Shown: positions 7,930-14,369 of the stretch, one piece after another
Position numbering within the stretch: position 1 is the stretch's first letter
How the letters are laid out: the number at the start of each line of letters is the position of its first letter
Source of the DNA: Gaiellasilicea sp035525905
Lineage (GTDB): Bacteria > Actinomycetota > Thermoleophilia > Gaiellales > Gaiellaceae
DNA length: 14,539 bases
Direction of reading: 5' to 3'
Assembly (NCBI GenBank): GCA_035525905.1
Contig: DATLDK010000078.1
Coordinates: 1-14,539 of the forward strand
The notes under the pieces: generated by a model
Told to the model about the DNA's origin: nothing
Database searches by the model: none
The model's input: only the letters and a program-made list of their open reading frames with translations
Position numbers and translations under genes: made by a program

Positions 7930-7935
7930 ACTCTA
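7930..7935 (-). promoter_or_regulatory. Possible -10 element for leaderless gcvT mRNA
   Basis: The minus strand reads TAGAGT (TANNNT pattern), followed by seven bases and then the GTG start. That spacing would place the transcript's 5' end at the start codon, as in leaderless mRNAs common in actinobacteria. No -35 hexamer is seen at the expected place, which lies inside the terminator hairpin, so this is tentative. Confidence 0.35.
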
Positions 7936-7940
7936 ACGGT

Positions 7941-7978
7941 CGGAGAAAGCACGAGGCCCCGGTAAAACCGGGGCCTCG
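7941..7978 (-). terminator. Intrinsic-type terminator after ftsZ
   Basis: An 11-bp perfect stem (7952-7962 with 7968-7978, one further T-A pair possible) closes a loop of four or five bases. In the minus direction it is followed by GTGCTTTCT, a short, impure U-tract typical of GC-rich genomes. It lies about 80 bases after the ftsZ stop and just before gcvT, so it probably ends dcw transcription. A second hairpin, 6 bp with a 6-base loop (7994-8011), precedes it. The stem is symmetric, but no T-run follows on the plus strand. Confidence 0.7.
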
Positions 7979-8058
7979 GACCGGGTCTCCTAAGCCGACC
8001 GGGCAGTCGGCCAAGAGGGCATGCGCGCAGGATTACCGGTCGCGCGAGACCTCAAACA

Positions 8059-9126
8059 TCACTCGTCGCGGAGGAAGGACGGGATCTCTAGCTCCGCGTC
8101 CGAGAGCTCGCTCTGCCGCTCCTGAGCGCCCGCTCCCGCCATCGCCTCTGCCGGGGCTTCGATGCGGCGACGGCGACGTTGAGCGCCGAAGCCGGTGGCG
8201 ATCACGGTGACGCGGACCTCGTCGCCGAGGGAGTCGTCGATGACGGCGCCGAAGATCACGTTCGCGTTCGCATCCGCGGCGCCCGTGATCACCTCGGCCG
8301 CCTCGTTCACCTCGAAGAGGCCGAGAGCGCTGCCCCCGGTGACGTTGAGCAGGATGCCCGTCGCACCGTCCACCGACTGCTCGAGCAGCGGTGACGAGAC
8401 GGCGGTGCGGGCGGCCTCGGCTGCGCGGTTCTCGCCCGAAGCGACGCCGATGCCCATCAGCGCGGAGCCGGCGTCGCGCATGATCGTCCGGACGTCCGCG
8501 AAATCGAGATTGACGATCCCGGGCACCGTGATCAGGTCGGTGATGCCCTGCACGCCCTGGCGAAGGATGTCGTCCGCGATGCGGAAGGCCTCGGTGACGG
8601 GCGTCTTCTTCTCGACGACCTGCAGCAGGCGGTCGTTCTCGATCACGATCAGGGTGTCGACGCGGTCGCGCAGGTTCTGGATCCCGACCTCGGCCTGTTC
8701 GGCGCGCCGGCGGCCCTCGAATCCGAACGGCTTCGTGACGACGCCGACGGTGAGCGCATCGAGCTCACGTCCGAGCTCCGCGACGATCGGCGCACCGCCC
8801 GTGCCGGTGCCGCCGCCCTCGCCGGCCGTGACGAAGATCATGTCGGCGCCCTTGAGCGCCTCCTTCAGCTCGTCACGGCTCTCTTGCGCGGCGGCCTGAC
8901 CGATCGCAGGGTCCGCGCCTGCGCCCAGGCCGCGCGTCTCCTTGGACCCGATGTGGATCTTCACGTCCGCATCCGCCATGAGGAGCGCCTGCGCGTCCGT
9001 GTTCACCGCGATGAACTCCACCCCGCTCAGACCCGCGTCCACCATGCGATTGACCGCGTTGGTGCCGCCGCCGCCGACGCCGACGACTTTGATCACTGCG
9101 AGGTAGTTGCCGGTGGAGTCTCTCAT
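8059..9126 (-). CDS. ftsZ: Cell division protein FtsZ (tubulin-like GTPase)
   Basis: A 355-residue protein that polymerises into the cytokinetic ring and binds and hydrolyses GTP. The N-terminal NYLAVIKVVGVGGGGTNAVNRM (7-28) holds the first nucleotide loop. VNTDAQAL (41-48) follows, and the tubulin signature GGGTGTG is at 104-110. The T7-loop region reads NLDFADVR. A short linker of about 30 residues starting with an RRRRR run leads to the conserved C-terminal peptide ELEIPSFLRDE, which in other bacteria docks SepF and other partners. ATG at 9126 gives the lead length usual in actinobacteria. A GTG at 9150 would add eight residues and has AAGG only two bases before it; neither start has a good ribosome site, so the start is uncertain by 24 bases. 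The gene is preceded by its own promoter. No sepF, yggS or yggT follows; the gcv operon does. Confidence 0.97.
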   Translation of the reverse strand: MRDSTGNYLAVIKVVGVGGGGTNAVNRMVDAGLSGVEFIAVNTDAQALLMADADVKIHIGSKETRGLGAGADPAIGQAAAQESRDELKEALKGADMIFVTAGEGGGTGTGGAPIVAELGRELDALTVGVVTKPFGFEGRRRAEQAEVGIQNLRDRVDTLIVIENDRLLQVVEKKTPVTEAFRIADDILRQGVQGITDLITVPGIVNLDFADVRTIMRDAGSALMGIGVASGENRAAEAARTAVSSPLLEQSVDGATGILLNVTGGSALGLFEVNEAAEVITGAADANANVIFGAVIDDSLGDEVRVTVIATGFGAQRRRRRIEAPAEAMAGAGAQERQSELSDAELEIPSFLRDE

Positions 9127-9201
9127 CAGGTGGTCAGCGACGTCACGCACGACCTTAAGCTCGAGTAGAGCATCGGGGTGACGACATTCCTTTCCGCGTG
9201 G

Positions 9202-9230
9202 AGGGTACGTCTCCTCGTTCGCACTGTCAA
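9202..9230 (-). promoter_or_regulatory. Sigma70-type promoter for ftsZ
   Basis: The minus strand has a perfect -35 TTGACA (9230-9225), a 17-base spacer and a -10 TACCCT (9207-9202, TANNNT pattern). It lies directly after the ftsQ stop and would start transcription near 9195, giving a leader of about 70 bases. A dedicated ftsZ promoter fits the need for far more FtsZ than FtsQ or Mur enzymes. Confidence 0.65.
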
Positions 9231-9238
9231 TAAGGATC

Positions 9239-10147
9239 TCAAGGTGAGGTCGAGCTCACACCCTCGACCTCTACCTGAGAGTCGAGGGTCTCTCCGGCGA
9301 CCGGACGCTCCGGCACGCTGAGGTCGAGGTACCCTCGCGAGCCCGCGAGCCTGGGCAGGACGCGCCGCGCAACCTCGAGCTTGACGGGAAGGTCCGAACC
9401 GTCCCCGAGGCGAACCTCGAGGCCGGTCCGGAGGACGAGCGTCACCTCCGCCCGCGTGGCTACGACCGAGGCGACCGCCACGGGCAGCGGCCTCGCGCGG
9501 AGCGGCGCCACAGTCGACACGGCGCGGAGCTCTACACCCGAAACGCGCTCGCCGAGCCGGATGTCCACGTCGCGCTTGAGCCAGATGCGGGGCAGGCCAA
9601 GTCGTTCCCGCGGGCCTAGCTCTGCGACCACGCGTCCGCCCTCGCCCGCCAGCCAGGAGGAGGTTCCTTGGCGAAGCACCGCGACGGGCACCTCGGGCAC
9701 CACGGCGATGCGAAGCGTGTGTGGGAAGGCGCGGTCGAACGACGCAGAGGCGACCATGGGCACGCGTTGGGCGCGCCGGGCGAGCTCGGCCACGTCGATC
9801 CCGAGGAGGCTCTCCCCCACTGCTGGCGCGAGCGCCTTGCGCAGCTCCGCTGCAACCTGGGGCGAGACGCCTTCGACCGCGACCCGCCGAACCGCAAACG
9901 CAGACGTCGTTCGTGCCGCCGCGTACAGCCCGAGGGCGGACAGGAGGATCACGAGGCCCGTGAGCAGAGACCGGCCGGAGGGAGCAATCCGGGCCAACTC
10001 GAGGCGACCGCCCGCGCGGCTGCCCCACCGCAAGCGACCAGGCAAAGTCCGGCCGCGCGGTGAACCCGTGGGAGCAAGCGGGACGACTGCGCTTGCGGCG
10101 CGCGAACGCGGGCGCGATTGAGCCCGTGGTTTGGTCCCTCCGGCCAC
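9239..10147 (-). CDS. ftsQ: Cell division protein FtsQ (divisome linker)
   Basis: A 302-residue bitopic membrane protein. It has a long basic cytoplasmic tail (1-58), one membrane helix (about 59-78, SLLTGLVILLSALGLYAAA) and a POTRA domain (about 85-155, beginning FAVRRVAVEGVSPQ). The beta domain follows and ends near residue 285. It connects early cytoplasmic and late periplasmic divisome parts and binds FtsB/FtsL in other bacteria. Its place between murB and ftsZ agrees. The GTG at 10147 is the only usable start: upstream, the frame runs without a start codon to the murB stop, and murB and ftsQ share the same frame. There is no ribosome site near the GTG; AGGAAG lies 27 bases upstream. Sequence conservation in this family is low, so the name rests on domain order plus context. 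Confidence 0.9.
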   Translation of the reverse strand: MAGGTKPRAQSRPRSRAASAVVPLAPTGSPRGRTLPGRLRWGSRAGGRLELARIAPSGRSLLTGLVILLSALGLYAAARTTSAFAVRRVAVEGVSPQVAAELRKALAPAVGESLLGIDVAELARRAQRVPMVASASFDRAFPHTLRIAVVPEVPVAVLRQGTSSWLAGEGGRVVAELGPRERLGLPRIWLKRDVDIRLGERVSGVELRAVSTVAPLRARPLPVAVASVVATRAEVTLVLRTGLEVRLGDGSDLPVKLEVARRVLPRLAGSRGYLDLSVPERPVAGETLDSQVEVEGVSSTSP

Positions 10148-10183
10148 GAGGTCGGTTTCGCCGCGGCGGGGACGCTTCCTACG

Positions 10184-11059
10184 TCAGCCCGGCAGGTCGA
10201 TCGGGCCCAACAGCTCGACCTCGTGCTCGAGCTCGACGCCGAACTGCTCCCGCGCGCGACGGCGGGCCTCGGCCATGAGCGCCAGCGCATCGGCTGCCGT
10301 CGCGCCACCGGCGTTCTCGATGAAGTTCGCGTGCTTCGGCGAGATGACTGCGCCCCCGATCGCGTGCCCCCGGAGACCGCACTCCTCGAGCATGCGGCCC
10401 GCCCCGAGCTCGTGCTCCGGGTTCTTGAAGACGCTGCCGAACGTGCGCTTGTTCGTCGGCTGCGTCGCCTTCCGTTGGGCGATCAGCTCGGCGACCCGCA
10501 CCTTGATCTCCTCGATCGGACGCTCGACGAGGCTGTACTCGACCTCCGCGACGACTTGGCCGTGCCGGAGATCGGAATGCCTGTAGGAGAGACCGAGCTC
10601 GCGCGGCGTCAGCCAACCCGCGCCTTCACTCGTGACGACCCGCGCCCGGACCACGATCTGCGACCACTCATCGCCGTAGGCGCCTGCGTTCATCCAGACG
10701 CCTCCTCCTGCTGTCCCCGGTATCGCGCACGCGAACTCGAGGCCCCCGAGGCCCGCGTCGCGTGCCTGATGCAGGCAGACGGCGTTGGTGGCGCCGCCGC
10801 CCGCGGCCAGGGTGGCTCCCTCGACGCGGACCGCGGCGAGCTCACCGGCGAGCTTGAGCACGAGCGCGTCCACGCCCGCGTCGGCCGCGAGCACGTTCGA
10901 CCCCAGACCGACGGTCACGACCGAAAGCTCACGCTCTGCCGCCCACCCGAGCGCGTACTCCAGCTCGCTCAGCGTCGAGGGTCGCGCGAACCCCCGCGCG
11001 GGGCCGCCCACTCCGATCGTCGTCAGCTTCGCGAGCAGGACCTGCTCCTCGAGGTTCAT
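10184..11059 (-). CDS. murB: UDP-N-acetylmuramate dehydrogenase MurB
   Basis: A 291-residue FAD enzyme that reduces UDP-GlcNAc-enolpyruvate to UDP-MurNAc with NADPH. The FAD-binding domain is marked by GVGGPARGFARP (16-27), GLGSNVLAAD (51-60) and IPGTAGGGVWMNAGAYG (113-129). SYRHSDLR (158-165) lies in the substrate region. The proton-donor motif GSVFKNP (208-214) has the usual serine, Ser209. HANFIEN (243-249) is also conserved. The compact length fits the MurB class that lacks the extra tyrosine loop of E. coli MurB. The ATG overlaps the murC stop as ATGA, with GAGG about eight bases upstream, so the pair is coupled. The frame is open further upstream (to 11281), but there it is a shadow of murC. 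Confidence 0.97.
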   Translation of the reverse strand: MNLEEQVLLAKLTTIGVGGPARGFARPSTLSELEYALGWAAERELSVVTVGLGSNVLAADAGVDALVLKLAGELAAVRVEGATLAAGGGATNAVCLHQARDAGLGGLEFACAIPGTAGGGVWMNAGAYGDEWSQIVVRARVVTSEGAGWLTPRELGLSYRHSDLRHGQVVAEVEYSLVERPIEEIKVRVAELIAQRKATQPTNKRTFGSVFKNPEHELGAGRMLEECGLRGHAIGGAVISPKHANFIENAGGATAADALALMAEARRRAREQFGVELEHEVELLGPIDLPG

Positions 11060-12225
11060 CCGAGCGCCTCGAGGACGAGCGGTCCAGCCTGCTCGACGTC
11101 CCCTGCGCCGACGGTGAGCACGAGATCTCCCGCACGAGCCCAGGTGGCGACCAGGCGAGCGCCGTCCTCGAACCGGGGAGCCCAGCCGGCCCGCAGACCC
11201 GGCCGTAGGGCGTAGACGACGAGCCTTCCGTCGACACCCTCGATCGGCTCTTCGCGCGCTCTGTAGATCTCCGTCACGCACACCGAGTCGGCGGCCGAGA
11301 GAGCTGCTCCGAGCTCATGGGCGAGGTGGCGGGTGCGGGAATAGAGATGCGGCTGGAAGAGGACGAGGACGCGGCCGTCCGTTCTCTCTCGTGCCGCAGC
11401 GATGGTGGCCGCGATCTCGCTCGGGTGATGCGCATAGTCGTCCACGACCGTCACGCCCTCCCTCTCGCCCACGAGCTCGAAGCGACGACCGGCGCCTCGG
11501 AATCGGCTCAGAACGGGCTCCGCTTCGGCACGCGCCACGCCCGCAAGCTCGAGCGCGGCGAGAGCCGCGGCCGCGTTGCACCGGTTGTGCACGCCGGGTA
11601 CTACGAGCTCGACTGAAGCCGGCTCGAGCTCCCAGCCGCGCACGACCTCGGGCACCTCGGCGAGCCAGCGCTCGAAGAGCTCTTCCAGCTCGGCGGTCGA
11701 AGCGAACGTGGAGTGGTGGTCGAGCTCGACGTTCGTGACGACGGCGATCTGCGGGCGCAGCCGCTCGACAGTGCGATCCGACTCGTCCCCTTCGACGACG
11801 AGCCACCCCTGGCCGGCACCCGCATTGCCGCCCAGTTGCGCGATCTCGCCTCCGATGAGCCACGCCGGGTCGAGCCCGAGCTCCGCGAGCACGAACGCGA
11901 TCATCGCGGTGGTAGTGGTCTTGCCATGCGTACCGGCGACGACGATGGCGCGACGGAGGGACACGAGCTCGGCGAGGAAGTCGGCACGCGAGGTTCCCTG
12001 GACGCTCGGATACGCGCTCGACACGACGACCTCCCACCCCGACGGGACGACCGGGTCCGGAGCGACCACCGTCTCGATGCCGTGGAGCGAACGGAGGTAA
12101 GGCGTCTCGACGCGGTCCCAGCCGCCGATCTCCGCACCCCAGGCGCGGGCGAGGAACGCGTACGAGGAGAGACCGGCGCCGCCGATCCCGACGAACCAGA
12201 GCCGCCTACCCTCGAGCGGACGCAA
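11056..12225 (-). CDS. murC: UDP-N-acetylmuramate--L-alanine ligase MurC, compact form
   Basis: At 389 residues this is about 70 shorter than the usual 450-490. It adds L-alanine to UDP-MurNAc using ATP. The N-terminal Rossmann part has FVGIGGAGLS (11-20). The P-loop is GTHGKTTTT (98-106), followed by EGDESDRT (145-152) and TNVELDHHSTF (164-174). VPGVHNRCNA (209-218), DDYAHHPSEI (262-271) and FQPHLYSRTR (290-299) come next; all catalytic motifs are present. The missing length is mainly between residues 174 and 208, where the second half of the usual central-domain sheet region is absent. A smaller gap precedes the P-loop. The start is TTG at 12225 with AGGAG ten bases upstream, overlapping the end of murG by 20 bases; no ATG or GTG fits the family N-terminus. 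It is co-transcribed with murG and murB. Confidence 0.95.
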   Translation of the reverse strand: MRPLEGRRLWFVGIGGAGLSSYAFLARAWGAEIGGWDRVETPYLRSLHGIETVVAPDPVVPSGWEVVVSSAYPSVQGTSRADFLAELVSLRRAIVVAGTHGKTTTTAMIAFVLAELGLDPAWLIGGEIAQLGGNAGAGQGWLVVEGDESDRTVERLRPQIAVVTNVELDHHSTFASTAELEELFERWLAEVPEVVRGWELEPASVELVVPGVHNRCNAAAALAALELAGVARAEAEPVLSRFRGAGRRFELVGEREGVTVVDDYAHHPSEIAATIAAARERTDGRVLVLFQPHLYSRTRHLAHELGAALSAADSVCVTEIYRAREEPIEGVDGRLVVYALRPGLRAGWAPRFEDGARLVATWARAGDLVLTVGAGDVEQAGPLVLEALG

Positions 12226-13285
12226 GCGCGATCAGCTCCTCCGCGATCTCGTCCGCCGCGTGCGGGCGCGCCATCGAGAGCATCGCTGCGCGCATGGAGG
12301 CGAGACGCGGCTGGTCCGCGAGCAGCTCTGCGACGAGGCCCGGTACCCGTTCGAGCTCCGCCTCGGGGACCACGACCGCACCTCCGCCCCGCTCGAAGTG
12401 CCTGGCGTTCAGCGTCTGATGGTCGCCCGTCGCGTGCGGGTAGGGAACGAGCACGGCGGGCGTTCCCGAGGCGGCGAGCTCCCAGACCGTTCCCCCCGCG
12501 CGCGAGACGGCGAGGTCGGGAGCGGCAAGCGCGGCCCCGAACTCATTGGTGGAGGGAACGAGCACGTAGTCGGAGCGGTGCACGCGCGCGCGCAGCCGCT
12601 CGTAGTCGCGCTCGCCGGAGACGTGCAGCACCGAAGGGCCAGCGTCGCCGTAAGTCTCGACGGCGAAATCGTTGAGGCTGCGCGCCCCGGCGAGAGCGCC
12701 GAAGAAGGCGAGAACCGGCCCGGTGTCCGGCAGGCCGAAGCGACGGCGACCGTCTGACCGGACAACGCCGCGATGCTCCCGCGGTACCGGCCGGCCGGTG
12801 ACGCGATACTTCGTTCCGCCGCGGCCGGGGATCTCGTACGCCAGGAAGACACGGCGCGCGAACGGCGCCGCGAGACGGTTCGCGAGGCCGAGATGGGCGT
12901 CGGCCTCTGTCAGCGCAGCGGGCACCTTTCGCCGCCACGCCGCGTAGACCATCGGTCCGGCCACGTACCCCCCGCCGCCGAGCACGACGTGCGGCCGCCG
13001 CCGCTTCAGGATTGCCGCGCAGGCGCGTGGCGCACGCGCCGCGCGGATCAGCGACTGCACGAGCGCGACCGAAGGACGTCGCGGGAAGCCGGAGATCTCG
13101 AACGTGTCGAGCTCGTACCCGGCCTCCGGGACGAGCCTAGCCTCGACGCGATCCGGCGACCCGGCGAACGTCACCGTGACGCCGCGCTCTCGAAGCGCTG
13201 CCGCCACCGCGAGCGACGGGAGCACGTGCCCGGCGGTCCCGCCGGCCGCGATCAGGCACCTTAGCCCTCTGAGGTGCTCGCTCAT
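12206..13285 (-). CDS. murG: Lipid II synthase glycosyltransferase MurG, divergent
   Basis: A 359-residue GT28-type enzyme, normal length, acting at the inner face of the membrane to add GlcNAc to lipid I. GGTAGHVLPSLAVA (15-28) is the first glycine-rich loop and HVVLGGGGYVAGP (99-111) the second. SRAGGTVWELAASGTPAVLVPYPHATGDHQTLNA (261-294) is the donor site, with the expected Glu269 and Gln290. Two usual motifs are altered: the HEQN segment reads TEAD (126-129), and the GGSQGAR-type loop reads GALAGAR (196-202). ATG at 13285 was chosen because it directly precedes the family N-terminus RCLIAAGGT; its ribosome site is weak. The first 149 bases overlap the 3' end of ftsW in another frame, and the last 20 overlap murC. 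Confidence 0.94.
   Translation of the reverse strand: MSEHLRGLRCLIAAGGTAGHVLPSLAVAAALRERGVTVTFAGSPDRVEARLVPEAGYELDTFEISGFPRRPSVALVQSLIRAARAPRACAAILKRRRPHVVLGGGGYVAGPMVYAAWRRKVPAALTEADAHLGLANRLAAPFARRVFLAYEIPGRGGTKYRVTGRPVPREHRGVVRSDGRRRFGLPDTGPVLAFFGALAGARSLNDFAVETYGDAGPSVLHVSGERDYERLRARVHRSDYVLVPSTNEFGAALAAPDLAVSRAGGTVWELAASGTPAVLVPYPHATGDHQTLNARHFERGGGAVVVPEAELERVPGLVAELLADQPRLASMRAAMLSMARPHAADEIAEELIALASARG
12236..12240 (-). promoter_or_regulatory. Ribosome binding site supporting the murC TTG start
   Basis: The minus strand reads AGGAG ten bases before TTG at 12225, inside the last codons of murG. It is one of the clearest ribosome sites in the cluster and justifies the rare TTG start. 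Confidence 0.6.
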
Positions 13286-14369
13286 CGACCGCGATGTTAA
13301 GGAGGATTCCCGTCGCGGCGAGCAGGACAACGAGGCTCGAGCCTCCGTATGACACGAACGGCAGCGGGATTCCCGTCAGCGGCGCCACGCCGAGCACCGC
13401 CGCGAGGTTCACCGCCGCCTGGCCGCAGACGAGCGAGGTGATACCGGCCGCGAGCAGCTTCCCGAACGGATCGCGACAGCGCAGCGCGATCGTGAAGCCC
13501 GCGAACGCGAAGGCGGCGAAGGCAGCGATCACGCCGGTGACGCCGATCAGCCCCAGCTCTTCGCCGATGACCGCCAGGATCATGTCCGTCTGCTGCTCGG
13601 GGAGGTAGTTGATCTTCTGCACGCCCTCGCCGAGCCCCTTGCCGGTCAGGCCGCCGGAGCCGATGCCGATGATCGCCTGCACGGTCTGGAAGCCCGTGTT
13701 CTCAGGGTCGCCCCAGGGGTCGAGGAAGCTGAGGAAACGCGCGCGCCGGTATGGCTCCACCCAGATGGCGGCGATCCCTGCGACGAGCGCCAGCGTTCCG
13801 GCCCCGGCCAGAACCCGACCGGGAACGCCCGCGACGACGAGCATGCCGGCGAGCATCAGCATCAGGGCGATCGTCGTGCCCAGGTCGGGCTCGAGCAGGA
13901 TCAGCGCCGAGAACACCGTGGCGAGCATCCCGATCGGCCGCCAGAGCTCTCCCAGGGTGCGCGGCGGACCATTGCGCGCCAGATGCACCGCCGCCCAGAC
14001 GAGCAGCGCCAGCTTCGCCAGCTCCGACGGCTGGAAGGAGGCCGGCCCGAGATCGAGCCAGCGCTTGGCGCCGTTGACCTCCGGCGCGATCACGAGCACT
14101 GCCGCGCAGAGGCCGAGGGCCACGAGGACGAGGGGCGGCGCGAGCGTGCGCAGCCGGCGGTGATCGAAGCGGGAGGCGAAGAGCATCAGCGCGACGCCTG
14201 CGAGCGCGTAGATGCCCTGCCGCTTGAGAAACGTGACCGGATCGCCCTTGCCGAGGGCGGCCGCGGCAGAGGTCGCGCTGTAGACCATCACCAGCCCGAA
14301 GGCGACGAGGGCCAGCGTCACGAGCACGAGCACGCGCTGCTCGAGCAGTCCTCGCTGCGAACCCTTCAC
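13137..14369 (-). CDS. ftsW: Septal peptidoglycan polymerase FtsW (SEDS family)
   Basis: A 410-residue membrane protein with about ten helices that polymerises lipid II at the septum together with a class B PBP. Family motifs are GAKRWLDLGPASFQPSELAK (100-119), LEPDLGTT (159-166) and PEQQTDMILAVIGEE (257-271), the last holding the catalytic-type Asp262. TGIPLPFVSYGGSS (332-345) follows. After the last helix (about 347-359) comes a 50-residue arginine-rich tail encoded entirely within the murG coding region, because this frame has no earlier stop. The GTG start (14369-14367) overlaps the murD stop as GTGA. An in-frame ATG at 14447 would add 26 residues, but these are a shadow of murD. FtsW rather than RodA or SpoVE is chosen from the murD-ftsW-murG order. 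Confidence 0.94.
   Translation of the reverse strand: MKGSQRGLLEQRVLVLVTLALVAFGLVMVYSATSAAAALGKGDPVTFLKRQGIYALAGVALMLFASRFDHRRLRTLAPPLVLVALGLCAAVLVIAPEVNGAKRWLDLGPASFQPSELAKLALLVWAAVHLARNGPPRTLGELWRPIGMLATVFSALILLEPDLGTTIALMLMLAGMLVVAGVPGRVLAGAGTLALVAGIAAIWVEPYRRARFLSFLDPWGDPENTGFQTVQAIIGIGSGGLTGKGLGEGVQKINYLPEQQTDMILAVIGEELGLIGVTGVIAAFAAFAFAGFTIALRCRDPFGKLLAAGITSLVCGQAAVNLAAVLGVAPLTGIPLPFVSYGGSSLVVLLAATGILLNIAVDERAPQRAKVPDRGRRDRRARAPVARGGGSASRARRHGDVRRVAGSRRG

Noticed and set aside
7923..7952. GTG at 7952 as the gcvT start
   Set aside because: It lies in the terminator hairpin stem and adds ten residues not typical of GcvT. The start at 7922 gives the normal N-terminus. It is not fully excluded.
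7981..8040. tRNA-like loop CTCCTAA (an apparent CCT anticodon) on the plus strand
   Set aside because: The flanking bases do not form a 5-bp anticodon stem, and no T-loop or acceptor stem can be found.
10118..11215. A 365-codon plus-strand open frame
   Set aside because: It is a shadow of murB, murC and the start of ftsQ, with no recognisable motif.
13293..13304. Anti-Shine-Dalgarno-like CCTCCTTAAC in ftsW on the minus strand just before murG
   Set aside because: It encodes the conserved I-L-L-N at the end of the last FtsW helix and pairs with no obvious nearby partner. It is probably chance.
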